From the NCBI GenBank assembly GCA_036785325.1, contig JAXIVH010000080.1:262071-326070 (forward strand): 64,000 bases of DNA. The letters run 5' to 3'. Numbering within the stretch: the stretch's first letter is position 1; every line of letters begins with the position of its first letter. Positions 1 through 13,239 of this stretch are shown here, piece by piece. The stretch is from Urophycis tenuis (Eukaryota; Chordata; Actinopteri; Gadiformes; Phycidae). The notes below the pieces were generated by a model. The model saw only the letters and a program-made list of their open reading frames with translations, did not search any database and was not told the DNA's origin. A program made the position numbers and the translations under genes.

Positions 1-16
1 GGTGAACTCAACTTTG

Positions 17-283
17 AAGAAGAACTCTTCTGATCCCGTGAGGGAAATTTGGTCTCTGCATTTAACCCAACCGTGAATTAGTGGAATACACTCAGCACAC
101 AGTGATGGTGAGGCATACAGTGAGGTGAAGCACACTAATCCTGAGGCAGTGAGCTGCCGGCAACAGCGGCGCAGTGAGGTGCCTTGCTCAAGGGCATTTC
201 AGCCGTTGGTACTGGTCAGGGTTTGAACCGGCAACCCTCCGGTTACAAGTCCGAAGCCATAACCAGTAGGCCGCGGCTGCCCC
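17..283 (-). mobile_element. tRNA-derived SINE, family A
   Basis: Read on the minus strand this begins with a tRNA-like head holding a B-box-like GGTTCAAACCC, followed by a body about 200 bp long and a tail near GGGATCAGAAGAG. The same element occurs in the opposite orientation at 56345-56640, where the B box reads GGTTCGAACCC. Two diverged copies with shared ends support a dispersed SINE. It lies in the intron of the eEF1A-like gene. Confidence 0.8.
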
Positions 284-469
284 AGGGAGAGGGGGAGGAG
301 GGGATCTGATCTCTGCTGACCCATCCTATGTTACATAGGAGCAGCGGGCAGCCGTGGTCAGCGCCCGGGGAGCAAGTTGGGGTTCAGCGGACAGTTGGAG
401 GAGGGAATCGAACTGCTGACCCTACGGTTAGAGGACGACCCGCTCTAACCACTGAGCTACTGCCGCCCC
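284..469 (-). mobile_element. tRNA-derived SINE, family B
   Basis: Minus-strand reading starts GGGGCGGCAGTAGCTCAGTG, a tRNA-like A-box region, followed by a B-box-like GTTCGATTCC. The head closely matches the SINE at about 50970-51130. It directly abuts the family A SINE. Confidence 0.7.
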
Positions 470-876
470 AAAATAAGATTAAAAAATAAATAAATAACGC
501 AACATTTTTTTATATATATAAATAATAACAAATCTAATTAAATTAAATAACGGGCAAAGTAGTAAAATAAGTGGCAGAATAATTTTGGTGAGGTGATGAA
601 TATACCACTAAGGAATAATGGACAATGGAAGTACAAGAGGGAGATGCTCATGGAGGTAGACAAGTAGATACAAGCAAAATAACAAGGGAAAATGAATACT
701 ACTATTATATATTTTTATATATATACTACTACTACTACTGATACGGTGCTAGTTCGCGCTCACACATCTCCACACCCTTTGTCGGGCGGAAGGTTTCTGC
801 ATTGGCGACACCGTCTTGACTTTCTGCGTTTCCAGTTCTCTTCAAGATGAAGACATGAGCATGAGGCCCAGCTTAC
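470..876. other. AT-rich intron sequence of the eEF1A-like gene
   Basis: Low-complexity AT-rich DNA with short TA and TACTAC runs. I see no coding signal, and the second eEF1A coding exon is not present here. Confidence 0.4.
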
Positions 877-1020
877 CGCAGCTGCCTCCGTCTCAAACTT
901 CTCAATGGCTCTCTTCGAAATGCCGCCACACTTGTAGATCAGGTGGCCGGTGGTGGTAGACTTGCCTGAGTCCACGTGGCCGATGACCACGATGTTGATG
1001 TGCTCTTTTTCCTTTGCCAT
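877..1020 (-). CDS. eEF1A-like elongation factor, first coding exon (gene continues off left edge)
   Basis: The exon encodes 48 residues, the length of the first coding exon of vertebrate EEF1A genes. eEF1A is the GTPase that delivers aminoacyl-tRNA to the ribosome in the cytoplasm. The P-loop GHVDSGKS is intact at residues 14-21, followed by TTTGHLIYKCGG. The exon ends after EAAA at a good 5' splice site (GTAAGC on the minus strand), where vertebrate EEF1A has its intron, so this is not a processed pseudogene. Departures from the usual protein include Ala instead of Gly at residue 2, Glu instead of Thr at 6, Ser instead of Asp at 35 and Ala at 38. Coding exons 2 onward would lie left of position 1. 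Upstream there is a matching TATA box and untranslated first exon. It may be a functional paralog or a decayed gene copy; the missing exons would decide. Confidence 0.72.
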
Positions 1021-1600
1021 TGTGGCTCAAGTCTCAGTTGAAATCTTCCAACAGAAAGATGTAGTCAACTGCCATACAATTAGTCCTTATACATTAGCAT
1101 TATATCTTATATGTTAGCATTATATATTAGTGTTATACCTTATATGTTAGCATTACACATTAGCATTATACCTGATACATTAGCATTATTATCAGCGTTA
1201 TGCCTTATACATTAGCATTACACATTATTATACTGAAGGATCACTAGCTCCATGGCCTCCATGTTGGAGGCGCGCATGTCAATTATTAAGACGCTGTGCT
1301 TCCCAATTTCTTTCTAAAGTAGCCATGGTAAATTCCTTCAAGCATCTCTTGAAAGTATAAATAGTCTTTGTTCCCCCGTTGTGGAAGATTTTCTAAAATG
1401 TCGTGCTTGGAAGTCAATCCCAATTCACAAACGGACAACCTTGACCAGAAAGTAAGTCACTCACAATTTGGAGGGTCATAGTTACTTAAAAAAAAAAAAA
1501 AAACAGGCCCATTTGAAGCATTTGGTTGGGATAATAGATAACTGTGGCTACATTTCCTTGAAACCCTTTCTGTGTAGAAGGTTAAAACGCAGACACTCAC

Positions 1601-1668
1601 CACTGAAGGAAGAAACATGAAGGAAGGTGGTAGGAGACTGAAGACGGAAAGGTAACGGCTATTTATAC
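1601..1668 (-). promoter_or_regulatory. TATA box, TOP-like start and untranslated exon 1 of the eEF1A-like gene
   Basis: On the minus strand a TATAAATA box spans 1667-1660. About 16-35 bases downstream comes a pyrimidine-rich stretch (CCTTTCCGTCTTC at 1652-1640), resembling the 5'TOP start typical of eEF1A mRNAs. A short exon of about 40 nt would end at 1601 with donor GTGAGT. An acceptor about 20 nt upstream of the ATG (TTCTGTTGGAAG) would complete a typical eEF1A 5' end. The exact start site is inferred. Confidence 0.55.
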
Positions 1669-1789
1669 CAGGAGCGGCAGCCAGACCAGTTTGCAGTTTT
1701 CCCACAGGCCATCAGACCACGCAAGTGAACTGTGAAAATTCCATGAACATGACAACCCCGGCACTTACAAAGACCAACTGAATATTACT

Positions 1790-2110
1790 ATGATTTAAAC
1801 TCATGTCTGTACTTATGCTCTTTACATGCACAACTTCATACATGTCTACATACATACTGTATGTATCTCCATGCTGCTATTCTGCACTTTGCACTTTGCC
1901 ATATTGCACCTTTTCATTATTGCACCTCAGCAACGTATCATTGAATCTGTGAATATTCTATCTGCATAATGTATACGCCCACTGTCTGTCTGTATATGTT
2001 ATAGGGATATATATTGTGTTATATCTGTGTCCACTATTATGTTATGTTATATGCTATATGGTGTGTGCTAAAATATTACTGCACATTTGGAGTATGGGGA
2101 AACGCAATTT
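1790..2110 (+). mobile_element. Decayed LINE 3' UTR remnant
   Basis: The stretch has the CTGCACTTTGCACTTTGC and GGGGAAACGCAATTTCG signatures I recognise from 3' UTRs of teleost non-LTR elements. No open frame remains. Confidence 0.4.
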
Positions 2111-2170
2111 CGATCCTCCTTACTGTTAAAACAGTAAGCAAGTCACCAGAACAAGTTTCAAGCATTCCAA
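2105..2170 (-). mobile_element. L2-type 3' UTR fragment
   Basis: The reverse complement closely matches about 60 bp at 24846-24905, including AATTGGAATGCTTGAAACTT. The copy at 24.8 kb also shares a second motif with the L2 3' end near 63.2 kb. Confidence 0.5.
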
Positions 2171-2265
2171 TTGCGAGGTAGAGAAGGGCTGCAGGGTTCA
2201 GGTGAACTGTGAACAAGTCAATCAATTCCAACTGTGTGACACAATAGAGGCAAAGAAGAGCTATG

Positions 2266-2726
2266 GCCCAGCGGTGGGGCCAGCAAAATAGACCAAGAAA
2301 TCTACCGCTCAGTTGTCATCAAGACCTTTCATGGACCACCTCGTATGCAAACAGTAAAACATAGATAAACACGCAGTGGCTGAGCAAAGAAGGCCACGCA
2401 CCCTTGATAAACAGTTATTACTGCAAGAAGGTCAGTGTGTTGATTCAGCAAACACACATTAACACATCAATGGAGAACTCTTTTTGAACTAATTATATTT
2501 ATTATATTTTTACTCAACGATATTTTTAATATAAGCATTTTTTATGGTCTATGCATTTTTGTTTCCCATTGTTGTAAATCTGTCTTCTTTCAACACACAA
2601 ATCCCCTGTACCACCAGTGGTACGCATGCCAGAGGTTTAAAAACACTGACCTGTACATGTTAATAATAACCTTTAGGTCTGCATCATGTAAAGGGACACA
2701 GCAATAATTAGAGGACTGACACGGCC

Positions 2727-2761
<35 letters not shown>
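2266..2761 (+). repeat. Duplicated segment, copy 1
   Basis: Blocks here recur in the same order between 4262 and 5902, for example GTCATCAAGACCTTTCATGG, CAGTTATTACTGCAAGAAGG and GGTCTGCATCATG. Both copies end in a (TG)n tract, here 2730-2761. Copy 2 has been expanded by inserted elements. Confidence 0.7.
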
Positions 2762-2800
2762 GTACACCAAGCATTCTTCTCCTGGGTAGTATTTATCTTC

Positions 2801-3275
2801 AGCATCCTCTTCACGTGCCTACGTTGAAATAATGTCTATGTATGACTAGCCTGTAGTCTAGTTAAGGAGAATCACAAGCCAACCATCGACCCTTTATGTA
2901 CATGCATGTTAGGAATCCCAGGTTTACTCTACCTTTTGGTTAGTTAGAAACCCCACCGAAAGGCAAGTAGTTCAGTTGGGGTCCTGTATAGTCAGTTTGC
3001 ATCCAACTGATTTCATAGGCCCATGTTTGGCACTGATGGCATCCTCTTCACGTGCCTACGTTGAAATAATGTCTATGCATGACTAGCCTGTAGTCTAGTA
3101 AAGGAGAATCACAAGCCAACCATCGACCCTTTATGTACATGCATGTTAGGAATCCCAGGTTTACTCTACCTTTTGGTTAGTTAGAAACCCCACCGAAAGG
3201 CACGTAGTTCAGTTGGGGTCCTGTATAGTCAGTTTGCATCCAACTGATTTCATAGGCCCAAGTTTGGCACTGATG
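2801..3275 (+). repeat. Tandem duplication, about 237 bp x 2
   Basis: A unit starting GCATCCTCTTCACGTGCC occurs at about 2801-3037 and again at about 3040-3275 with only a few differences, so the duplication is recent. Confidence 0.9.
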
Positions 3276-4261
3276 GCCCACCGAATGTCCTTGTGGCACA
3301 CAGACTACACCGGGACGGTGAGAGCAAGCCAAATAGAGCGAAGGCCCTGGAGGTTACTGGAAGCCCGAAAGCTGGTGGCCATTTGTGCTGTGCGGTAAAA
3401 TGAGTGTGGTCAATTATAATGACCATCACTGCGGCCGTATTTACGAGGCTCAATTGTCATGTGAGAAGAGATATAACAATATTTTCTACCATATAGCTTT
3501 GTTTATGAAGTCAAAGCAGGTGCTATCTGTGTATGTGACGGGGCTTCAGATATCCACCAGGTCTCGGTTTGGTGTTATAGTTATAGTTATGGTTGGGTTA
3601 TAAGGCAGCCCTTCGAACAGTTGTTTTCCTGGCCTTTTGGTTTCCATCGACCCTGTGTGTGTATGAAGAAACTCTGAGGAATCCAGCAGGCCTACACATG
3701 CCACGTTCATCTCGGCCCTGTTTCATGAAGCTCAACTTCCAGGTTAACTGGATATGTCAGAATTCAGGGATTCTCAGAATTCCAATTTTTAGGTGGTACG
3801 GTGTGACTCTGCTTTGAGCCTGGAGCTAGTCTAGTTAACCAGTTAAACTTGGCAGACAGCATGTTGTCTATACAAAAACAAATATTTGTGCATGTTGTGC
3901 TTTTCTAAAAAAATGAACAAATCTAATAACCACAGGTTTTTGGCTGAAATATACAAAGTTTGAATTCAATTCTCTGAAATCATGTACTGCCCTGGTCTTT
4001 CTTCTTGCGTCTTCCAGATGTTGTAAGAAGTTTGATGTAGTAAATGTGGGTTAGGGTTAGCCAGGCCCCCTCTGTATGAGATGTACACCTCTGTTCAAAA
4101 TGTGAAGCTAGATCTGTAAACCTTAATTATGTATTAGGTGTCAACTGTATGTTGAATATTGAATAGCTAGTTTTGTAGTGGAAATCATTAAAAAACTCGA
4201 TTAATGTTTTACACTATAATATTGCTTTTAGATTCTAGTATTATTTAGGTCAGTGGCTCCC
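3276..4261. other. Unassigned intergenic sequence
   Basis: Several short open frames exist, but none has recognisable protein similarity or splice context. I see nothing supportable as a gene. Confidence 0.4.
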
Positions 4262-4313
4262 AACTTTTGACTTTAGATACCGCTAAGTTGTCATCAAGAC
4301 CTTTCATGGACCA

Positions 4314-5058
4314 CCATAGGGTCAGAATGGACCCTCACCTGACTTTTGAGACCCATATTAAACATCTCTGCAAAACCTCCTTCTTCCACCTCAGGAACAT
4401 TGCAAAACTCCGCCCCATACTCACTCTCCCCGATGCCGAAAAACTTGTCCACGCCTTTGTTTCCTTCAGGCTGGACTACTGCAACGCACTCCTCATCGGG
4501 ATCCCCAGCAAGAACATCCAGCAGCTGCAGTACATTCAGAACTGTGCTGCCAGAATCCTGATGGGGGTGCGGAAGTACCACCACATCACACCCATCCTCA
4601 AATCCCTCCACTGGCTTCCTGTCCGGTACAGAATTGATTTCAAGGTTTCCCTTCTGTCCCACCAGTGCCTCCATGGCACTGCGCCCCTATACCTCAAACA
4701 ACTCATCACCCCTCATTCCTCCTCACGCCATCTCCACAGTGGACAAGCCAACCTCCTCCACACTCCGAGGACAAGGCTCCGAACCATGGGCGACCGCGCC
4801 TTCTGTTCAATTGCACCCAGTCTGTGGAATGCACTCCCTGACCATGTAAGGGCTCCACAGACTGTGGACTCTTTTAAAAAAGGCCTTAAAACGCATCTTT
4901 TTAGAAAGGCCTTTAGATAAACTGCTATTTTAATGTTTACTCTACTAATTTTAAAGTTTTTAATGTTGTTTTATCCTGTAGCACTCTGAGGTCATTTACT
5001 TGATGTAAAGTGCGTTATAAATAAAATTTATTATTATTATTATTATTATTATTACCAC
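4314..5058 (+). mobile_element. 5'-truncated L2-like LINE, end of ORF2 plus 3' UTR
   Basis: An open frame of about 200 codons runs to TAA at 4918-4920. It matches the C-terminal end of L2/Jockey-type reverse transcriptase proteins, with marker strings RLDYCNALL, NCAARIL, SLHWLPVRYRI and SLWNALPDHV. The catalytic part of the enzyme is absent, as expected from 5' truncation. The 3' end is AAATAAAATT followed by (TTA)n. The uninterrupted frame suggests fairly recent insertion. Confidence 0.88.
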
Positions 5059-5224
5059 CTCATATACAAATAAACATTGAATTAAAATATGCAAACAGTA
5101 AAACAGTGGATGCACATGGCTGACCAAAGAGGGCCATGCTCCCTTGATACACAGTTATTACTGCAAGAAGGCCAGTGTGTTGATTCAGCTAACACACATG
5201 AACACATAAACCACATGAATCAAG

Positions 5225-5640
5225 GATAATAATAATAATAATAATAATAATAATATATTTTATTTATATGGTGCCTTTCAGGACACTCAAGGTCACCTAG
5301 CAAGCATAGAACAATCAAAAAGACACAGATTAAAACAGATTTAAAAAGGCACAGAGCTTGCAGCAGATTTCAAGTCCATGTGTGAGTAAGCCTGCCTGAA
5401 TAAATGTGTTTTGAGGTGGGATTTGAAGGTGTGAGGTGGGTCCATATTTCTAATGTCCGGGGGAAGGCCGATCACAGAACAAAGTCTGTTGGAGAGTCTC
5501 CTCCGTCATGATGCTGATGAGGCGTCCCCACGCCTCATGAGAGGATGAGGTCCGACATGTTCTGAGACAGACGTCAGTCGGATGTTTTGTTCGAGAAGGA
5601 GATTTTTCAACTTGGGAAGCGTTGGAGTGCGGAGGTTTCA
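5225..5640 (-). mobile_element. Probable LINE-derived insertion, minus strand
   Basis: It begins with (AAT)n then ATTTTATTTATATGGTGCC, the reverse-complement style of a LINE 3' tail, and sits where copy 2 of the local duplication is interrupted. The family is not identified. Confidence 0.4.
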
Positions 5641-5836
5641 CTGTATATGCACCGTTTCAATGGTCTATTGTTGTTCCATTCCATTGTAAATCCGTCGTCT
5701 TTCAACAATCCAATCCCCCATACCAACGCATGCCAGAGGTTGAAAAACACCTGCAGCATGTTGATGATAATCGTTAGGTCTGCATCATGCAAATCATGTA
5801 GCACAAAACCATAATTAGATGACTCACAAAGCCCTC

Positions 5837-5904
<68 letters not shown>

Positions 5905-6289
5905 GACGACCGTGTTTTGAATGTTTTGAATTTTCTCAGACCCTCAAAGGAGGACCTTAAGGAGGACTTACATGTTAACACATACACATACACACATAGG
6001 ACCTACTGTGATTTAGTCCATGTTGTGGTCCTAGTTAGGGTCCAAGGGCATTATTTCAACCAAAGTAAAATAGTCACATATCATTATTTTACATATTGCG
6101 CAAAAAGTAATCAATGAATTGGTACAGTCAACTAGTTAACACAGCAAAGAGACTACTAGTAGATCGGAGTAGGCTAGTCAAGCTGAGACCGAAACCCTTG
6201 ATCAAATGTTTACATTGGGTTTCAAATGTGAATTTTAAAAACTTAGTCAACTATAAAAAAAAATATATATATAAAAAACTGGGAAATGA

Positions 6290-6560
6290 AACCCATCTCA
6301 ACATCACTGCAGTGACCCGATTCTGCAGATTTGCTCTTTGCAACATCCACAGGATCCGCGACCATTGCTCATGAGGGAAGCGACACAGCTCCTGACCCTA
6401 GCACTTTGTCATCTCCCACCTCAACAACTGCAACTCGCTCTTAGCCGGACTCCCTGCAACCGCGATAAAAACCTTTACAGTGGATCAAGACGTCTGCAGC
6501 ATGCCTCGTGGTCAACCCACCCAAATTCTCAAGTGCACCTCATCACCCACCAAGGGAGAA
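6290..6560 (+). mobile_element. L2 LINE fragment, frameshifted
   Basis: Conceptual translation across frames gives L2-like pieces such as TRFCRFALCNIHRIR, REATQLL and NSLLAGLPATAIK. Stops and frame changes show it is a dead fragment. Confidence 0.65.
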
Positions 6561-6771
6561 ATGTTGGACCAACGACTGTAAACCATGATGGGCACAGAAG
6601 ATCCATTCTGTTATCCTCATACAGTGTTGCTCCAGGTACAGCGTCCTTATAGACCATGGATTCCAGAGTGACATGGCTCCGGACGGAGGGTGCAAAACCA
6701 CATGAATTGCTTGGCTGGTGTTGTAGTTCCCGGAGGCCCCCAGCAGAGGGCAATATGCTACAATTCAGGGT

Positions 6772-6905
6772 CACATACGGTCTGTGGTGAAGAGTCACAT
6801 TCTGTCTGTGGTGAAGAGTCACATTCTGTCTGTGGTGAAGAGTCACATTCTGTCTGTGGTGGAGAGTCACATTCTGTCTGTGGTGAAGGGTCACATTCTA
6901 TCTGA
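6772..6905 (+). repeat. 24-bp minisatellite, about 5 copies
   Basis: The unit is close to GTCACATTCTGTCTGTGGTG plus AAGA. It is a multiple of three, so open frames on both strands here are repeat by-products. Confidence 0.9.
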
Positions 6906-7528
6906 AGAAACAAACAGCTGAGAAAGTGTAGTGTACTACACACCTCATATTTTACATTTCCCATGTATCAAACGGTCTCATATGATCACATGTATTTATC
7001 GGCTGTGATATCGTCATTCTTTGTCATACTATTGTCTGAAATAAGTTTTAAAATGAGATAAAGTTCTCATGAACACATTTCTTCCCACTTAAGTGTTTCA
7101 ACTTTAAACATGATAATCATTTTCATCAAGCGTGCAAACTTGCACGCAAAAATACATTTCTAAATGTAATTCCTTGTCCACCAAACATCTAGATTCAGAA
7201 GGTTTGGCTAAGATACATTGTGTTTATTTATATGTCGTGTGAATTCTGTAACTAATGTATAAATAACTCTCGTATAGCATCCAAATAAAGTCAACATTTG
7301 ACTCTACCATTGGCCCCATTGGCCGGCAGTGGAAAGTTGCTATTTTAAAAGCTGCAAAGACCATTTTAGCCACTGGCCATGAGCCTCCATCATCACGCGT
7401 GGCTGCAGCGACACAATGAGGAGCTGGGAACTGCTTTGTGCAGTGAAGAGCAAAGCCAGTCCATGTGATTCAGGTAGAGGGCAGCCCGGGTATCATTGTG
7501 CTGCATGGGAGGGAGACAATCTCATACT

Positions 7529-8085
7529 GCTTACCTTAAACCTTAACCCTTACGCTTATTAACTAACCCTGACCCTTATGCTTATTAACTAACCCTGACC
7601 CTTATGCTTATTAACCAACTCTAACCCTGACCCATATGATTATTAACTAACCCTAACCCTTCTGCTTACTAACTAACCCTAACACTAACCCTTAACTAAC
7701 CCTAACCCGTATGCATATCAACTAACCCTAACCCTTATGCTTATTAACTAACCCTAACCCTGACCCTTATGCTTATTAACTAACTCTAACCCTGACCCTT
7801 ATGATTATTAACTAACCCTAACCCTTCTGCTTACTAACCAACCCTAACACTAACCCATAACTAACCCTAACCCGTATGCATATAAACTAACCCTAACCCT
7901 TGTGCTTATTAACTAACCCTAACCCGTATGCATATTAACTAACCCTAACTCTTATATTCTTTTGCTAACCCTAACCCTTATGGTTATTATTAACTAACCC
8001 TAATCCTAACCCTTATGCTTATTAACTGACCCTTACCGTTATGCTTATTAACTAACCCTAACCCTGACCCTAACTAACCCTGGCA
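7529..8085 (+). repeat. Degenerate telomere-like minisatellite
   Basis: Many CCCTAACCC and CCCTGACCC blocks alternate with TTATGCTTATTAACTAA. The CCCTAA hexamer is the C-rich strand of the vertebrate telomere repeat, but here it is embedded in a longer unit of roughly 27-40 bp. Confidence 0.85.
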
Positions 8086-9150
8086 ACAGACATCGGTAAG
8101 GGAACACTGCATTGCGGTCCAAGTTAAAATATTGAAACCTTCTGCCGCCCTGTTATGCGGCCACTCATAAGAAGACCACATAGGATGGACACATGGACAA
8201 TGAGAAGACAACCATTTTCCCTTTTATAGCTACATGTATTAATAGCATAATTGCATATAATAACAGACTGTAAATACTTGTATTAAATATATTTTGTTCT
8301 ATTCATTGCAAAGGATACGACATCACCATAGTAACATCACGACGGCGTCGTTTTGCAGCCATTCCGTCGGACTGTGCTTGTTATTTCCGATCCGTCCAGA
8401 AGAGGTCGTCCGTTTGCCGTCCTCATGAATTCACGTGGACGCAGCATTGCCGCTTTCTTGACTGGTCTTAAATGGATCACCGGCGTGTTGGATCTCTGGT
8501 GTTGGCCGGTAAGCAGGGGCTGAAACCAGGACTCTCAATGACTGCAGGCTTGTTGGTCAACATTTCCAGCATTATGATGGGGGACCTCAGGTCCCCATCT
8601 CTTGCACCAGAATTGTGCATCTCAAGAAGCATGTGACCTTGGGGACTGTCAGCAGTCAGCAGGACGCAGGCCTGAAGAGCAGCTGTATATTCAACTATTC
8701 TGTCTGTTTGGTCCTTTAACAAACCACAATATCCTGATAACTGTGGGGACAGCATGTGTGACACTGTAGTTTGTACCATTTGTAGTGACATCCACCTATT
8801 TAGTGCTATGTCGGGGGTCTGTGTGATTTTGTGGGGAATTCCCCCAATGGTATCAAGGTATCACCAGAAGAACAGATGTCCCATTGTGCTCTGAGGGCTA
8901 TCCCTATGTCCTGGGATGTTCGTTGTCATATCCAACGTAACAGTATTACCAAAGCTGTTTTCTTTCTTAGACGCGTTGGGCACATTCAACCGAGAGTGAG
9001 TGCAGAGACGTCATTCCTTATTGCAAAGCATTATTCTCATGCAGTCATTTAAGTAATTAAAGTTTGACGTTATAAGCAACCCGTGTAGAAACACAAGCCC
9101 AGCCAGCCATTCGGGACTTCTTTAAGGAGGCAGACATTACCCAGCATCTT
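8086..9150. other. Unassigned intergenic sequence
   Basis: An open frame of 104 codons on the minus strand (8477-8791) has no recognisable domain. I see no supportable gene. Confidence 0.35.
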
Positions 9151-9157
9151 GTGACAT

Positions 9158-9180
9158 GGGGGGGGGGGGGGGGGGGGGGA
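9158..9180 (+). repeat. Poly-G tract
   Basis: About 22 consecutive G residues followed by A. The length may be unreliable in an assembly, and the run could form G-quadruplexes. Confidence 0.85.
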
Positions 9181-9327
9181 TTGATTTGTGCATCCAATCA
9201 GTGTAGAGGCTGCAGCAGCACTTAGATATTAGTCCAGATCAGCAGCACTCAGCCCTATACCCATTTACAGATTAGCCCTGGAAGCTCTCACTGGCCCACT
9301 CCTTCTTTGTTTCTGCCTGCTCAGGTC

Positions 9328-9528
9328 GATGTATCCTCACCAGGTCTAACTGTGTCTGTCTGTCTGTCTGTCTGTCTGCTCCACGTGTCCTCACCAGGTC
9401 TAACTGTGTCTGTCTGTCTGTCTGTCTGTCTGCTCCACGTGTCCTCACCAGGTCTAACTGTGTCTGTCTGTCTGTCTGTCTGCTCCACGTGTCCTCACCA
9501 GGTCTAACTGTGTCTGTCTGTCTGTCTA

Positions 9529-9563
<35 letters not shown>

Positions 9564-9700
9564 GGTCCACGTGTTCTCACCAGGTCTAACTGTGTCTGTC
9601 TGTCTGTCTATCTGTCTGTCTGTCTGGTCCATGTGTCCTCACCAGGTCTAACTGTGTCTGTCTGTCTGTCTGGTCCACATGTCCTCACCAGGTCTAACTG

Positions 9701-9728
<28 letters not shown>
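9328..9728 (+). repeat. Compound (TGTC)n minisatellite
   Basis: About seven higher-order units, each a run of TGTC/TCTG followed by a spacer with GTCCTCACCAGGTCTAACTG. Confidence 0.9.
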
Positions 9729-9731
<3 letters not shown>

Positions 9732-9795
9732 GCCGATCAACCAAGTAATTAGCTAATTTGCTCTGCGTATTTTACCTTTACCGCATCTCTGCTGT

Positions 9796-9798
9796 GAG

Positions 9799-9874
<76 letters not shown>

Positions 9875-9885
9875 TGGGTGTGTGT

Positions 9886-9929
<44 letters not shown>
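9796..9929 (+). repeat. (TG)n microsatellite
   Basis: About 130 bp of TG repeats with a few TGGG interruptions. Confidence 0.95.
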
Positions 9930-9931
<2 letters not shown>

Positions 9932-10360
9932 CTATTCATTCAGTATAAGAGAGGGTATGATTACATTTTATTTTCAAAATGTAATCCATTATATTGTAGT
10001 TTACCAGCAGGGTAACAGTTCAAGGCATGGATGGCTAATAGATGAATAGATAAGACAATAGCAAATCGGGCTCTTTACAGGTGCATTCAGAGTTACAACT
10101 TTGTGACTGTGGGGTTTTTAAGGCTGCCTCTATTGATGTTTGTCCCAAGAGAGCTGGTAATATATTACCTCTAGTCCTCATGTGTAATTAATCCAATAAG
10201 AGGTCCCTTCTCCATTTTGCTGACTCAGGCACAGAGCAGCTACAAGTCAAAAAGGAGCCTAGAAGAACAGCCAGAGTAACATTTTGACACAAAGTAAGTG
10301 AAGCAGCTGTGAAGGGCCAGGACAAATGTTTGTATGGACATCATGGGAGGATATTTTGTG

Positions 10361-11689
<1,329 letters not shown>

Positions 11690-11759
<70 letters not shown>

Positions 11760-11761
11760 TC
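11690..11761 (+). repeat. (CTTT)n microsatellite
   Basis: About 18 copies of the tetranucleotide. Confidence 0.95.
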
Positions 11762-11840
11762 CGTCCGTTTGTCCATCCGTGTTTCTGTATAATGATGTCA
11801 TTTGGCAAAGCTGAAGCACTCTAAAACAGTGAGGCAGTGG

Positions 11841-11841
<1 letters not shown>

Positions 11842-11896
<55 letters not shown>

Positions 11897-12112
11897 ACGC
11901 GTGTGTGTGTGTGTGCACGTGTGTGTGTGTGTGTGTGTGTATTATTGTACTGTGTTTGTGTGTGTGTGTTATTGCACTGTGTATGTGTGCGTGTGTGTGA
12001 GTTCTTGTACTGTGTGTGTGTGTGCACGTGTGTGTGTGTGTGTGTGTTATTGTACTGTGTTTGTGTGTGTGTGTTATTGCACTGTGTATGTGTGCGTGTG
12101 TGTGAGTTCTTG

Positions 12113-12190
<78 letters not shown>

Positions 12191-12191
12191 A

Positions 12192-12262
<71 letters not shown>

Positions 12263-12298
12263 ATGTGTGCGTGTGTGTGTGTGTGTGCCTTCTTGTAC
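11842..12298 (+). repeat. (TG)n tract with higher-order units
   Basis: TG repeats are interrupted by TTATTGTACTGTGTTTGTG blocks that recur twice as a roughly 110 bp unit, and by GCATGTGTGCG blocks. It is a microsatellite that has itself been tandemly duplicated. Confidence 0.95.
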
Positions 12299-12577
12299 TG
12301 TGTGTGTACCCCTGGAGAAGGTCGACAGGTCATTCTACAGGCACTCTCCTTGATTAGCAGATACATCTTAATGGCACCGCCTCCACTCTCCTCCTCCCTC
12401 CTCCTCTCTCCTCCCCCCCCATTTTGTGGTGTCCGTACTGTACTGCATGATGTCCTGTCAGCGCTCCTGGACCTGGTTTATACTCCACAGGTCACAAAAT
12501 GGATTTCAATATGTTCTCAATGTATTATGTCACTTACCTGCCCTGTTGGACAATACCTCCATACTGCTCCATAGTCC

Positions 12578-12800
12578 TCATTGTATTCTATATACTTTAT
12601 ACTATACAGGTTTGATACTATACGTACGGAATAAACCATTCATTGTATTCTGTTTGCTTTATAGTACTGCAGGTATAATCCTATATGTAAGGAATAAACC
12701 ACCCATTATATTGTATATGCTTTATACTACAACAGGTTTAATACTATGTGTACTATATGTAAGGAATACACTACTCATATATTACCCTCATATATAAACC
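12578..12800 (+). repeat. About 65-bp minisatellite, 3 copies
   Basis: Units share TTTATACTA, AGGTTTAATACTAT and AAGGAATAAACCA. Copies are diverged. Confidence 0.75.
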
Positions 12801-12911
12801 ACAGTTACCAACAATGATGAGATATTATTCTATTAGATCTTTTTACTTTTTTCTCCTTCTTGGGGGTGACTTGTGAGAACAGGGAGAGTAAAACAACAGT
12901 TGTGTGTGCTT

Positions 12912-13182
<271 letters not shown>

Positions 13183-13239
13183 AAGTCTGCTTACGTTTTT
13201 TTTTCTTTTTAGTTTATTAAATTTCTTTTTTAAGCGTTG

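Larger units (their letters stand above)
4262..5902 (+). repeat. Duplicated segment, copy 2, interrupted by two insertions
   Basis: Homologous to 2266-2761. The left arm ends at GGACCACC near 4314, where an L2-type LINE begins. Homology resumes near 5070, is broken again by 5225-5640, then continues to a (TG)n tract at 5839-5902. Confidence 0.65.

Noticed and set aside
369..469. Possible tRNA gene
   Set aside because: The A and B boxes belong to a SINE head. The body continues for about 190 bp and matches another dispersed copy.
4294..4674. 126-codon minus-strand open frame
   Set aside because: It is the antisense shadow of the L2-like LINE ORF2 on the plus strand.
8477..8791. 104-codon open frame, minus strand
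   Set aside because: No domain or homology recognised and no splice signals. It is kept only as an unassigned region.
11821..12574. Cys/Val and His/Thr repeat open frames
   Set aside because: They are translations of (TG)n/(CA)n microsatellites. The same applies to similar frames near 9.8, 10.4, 15.9, 23.8 and 13.0 kb.
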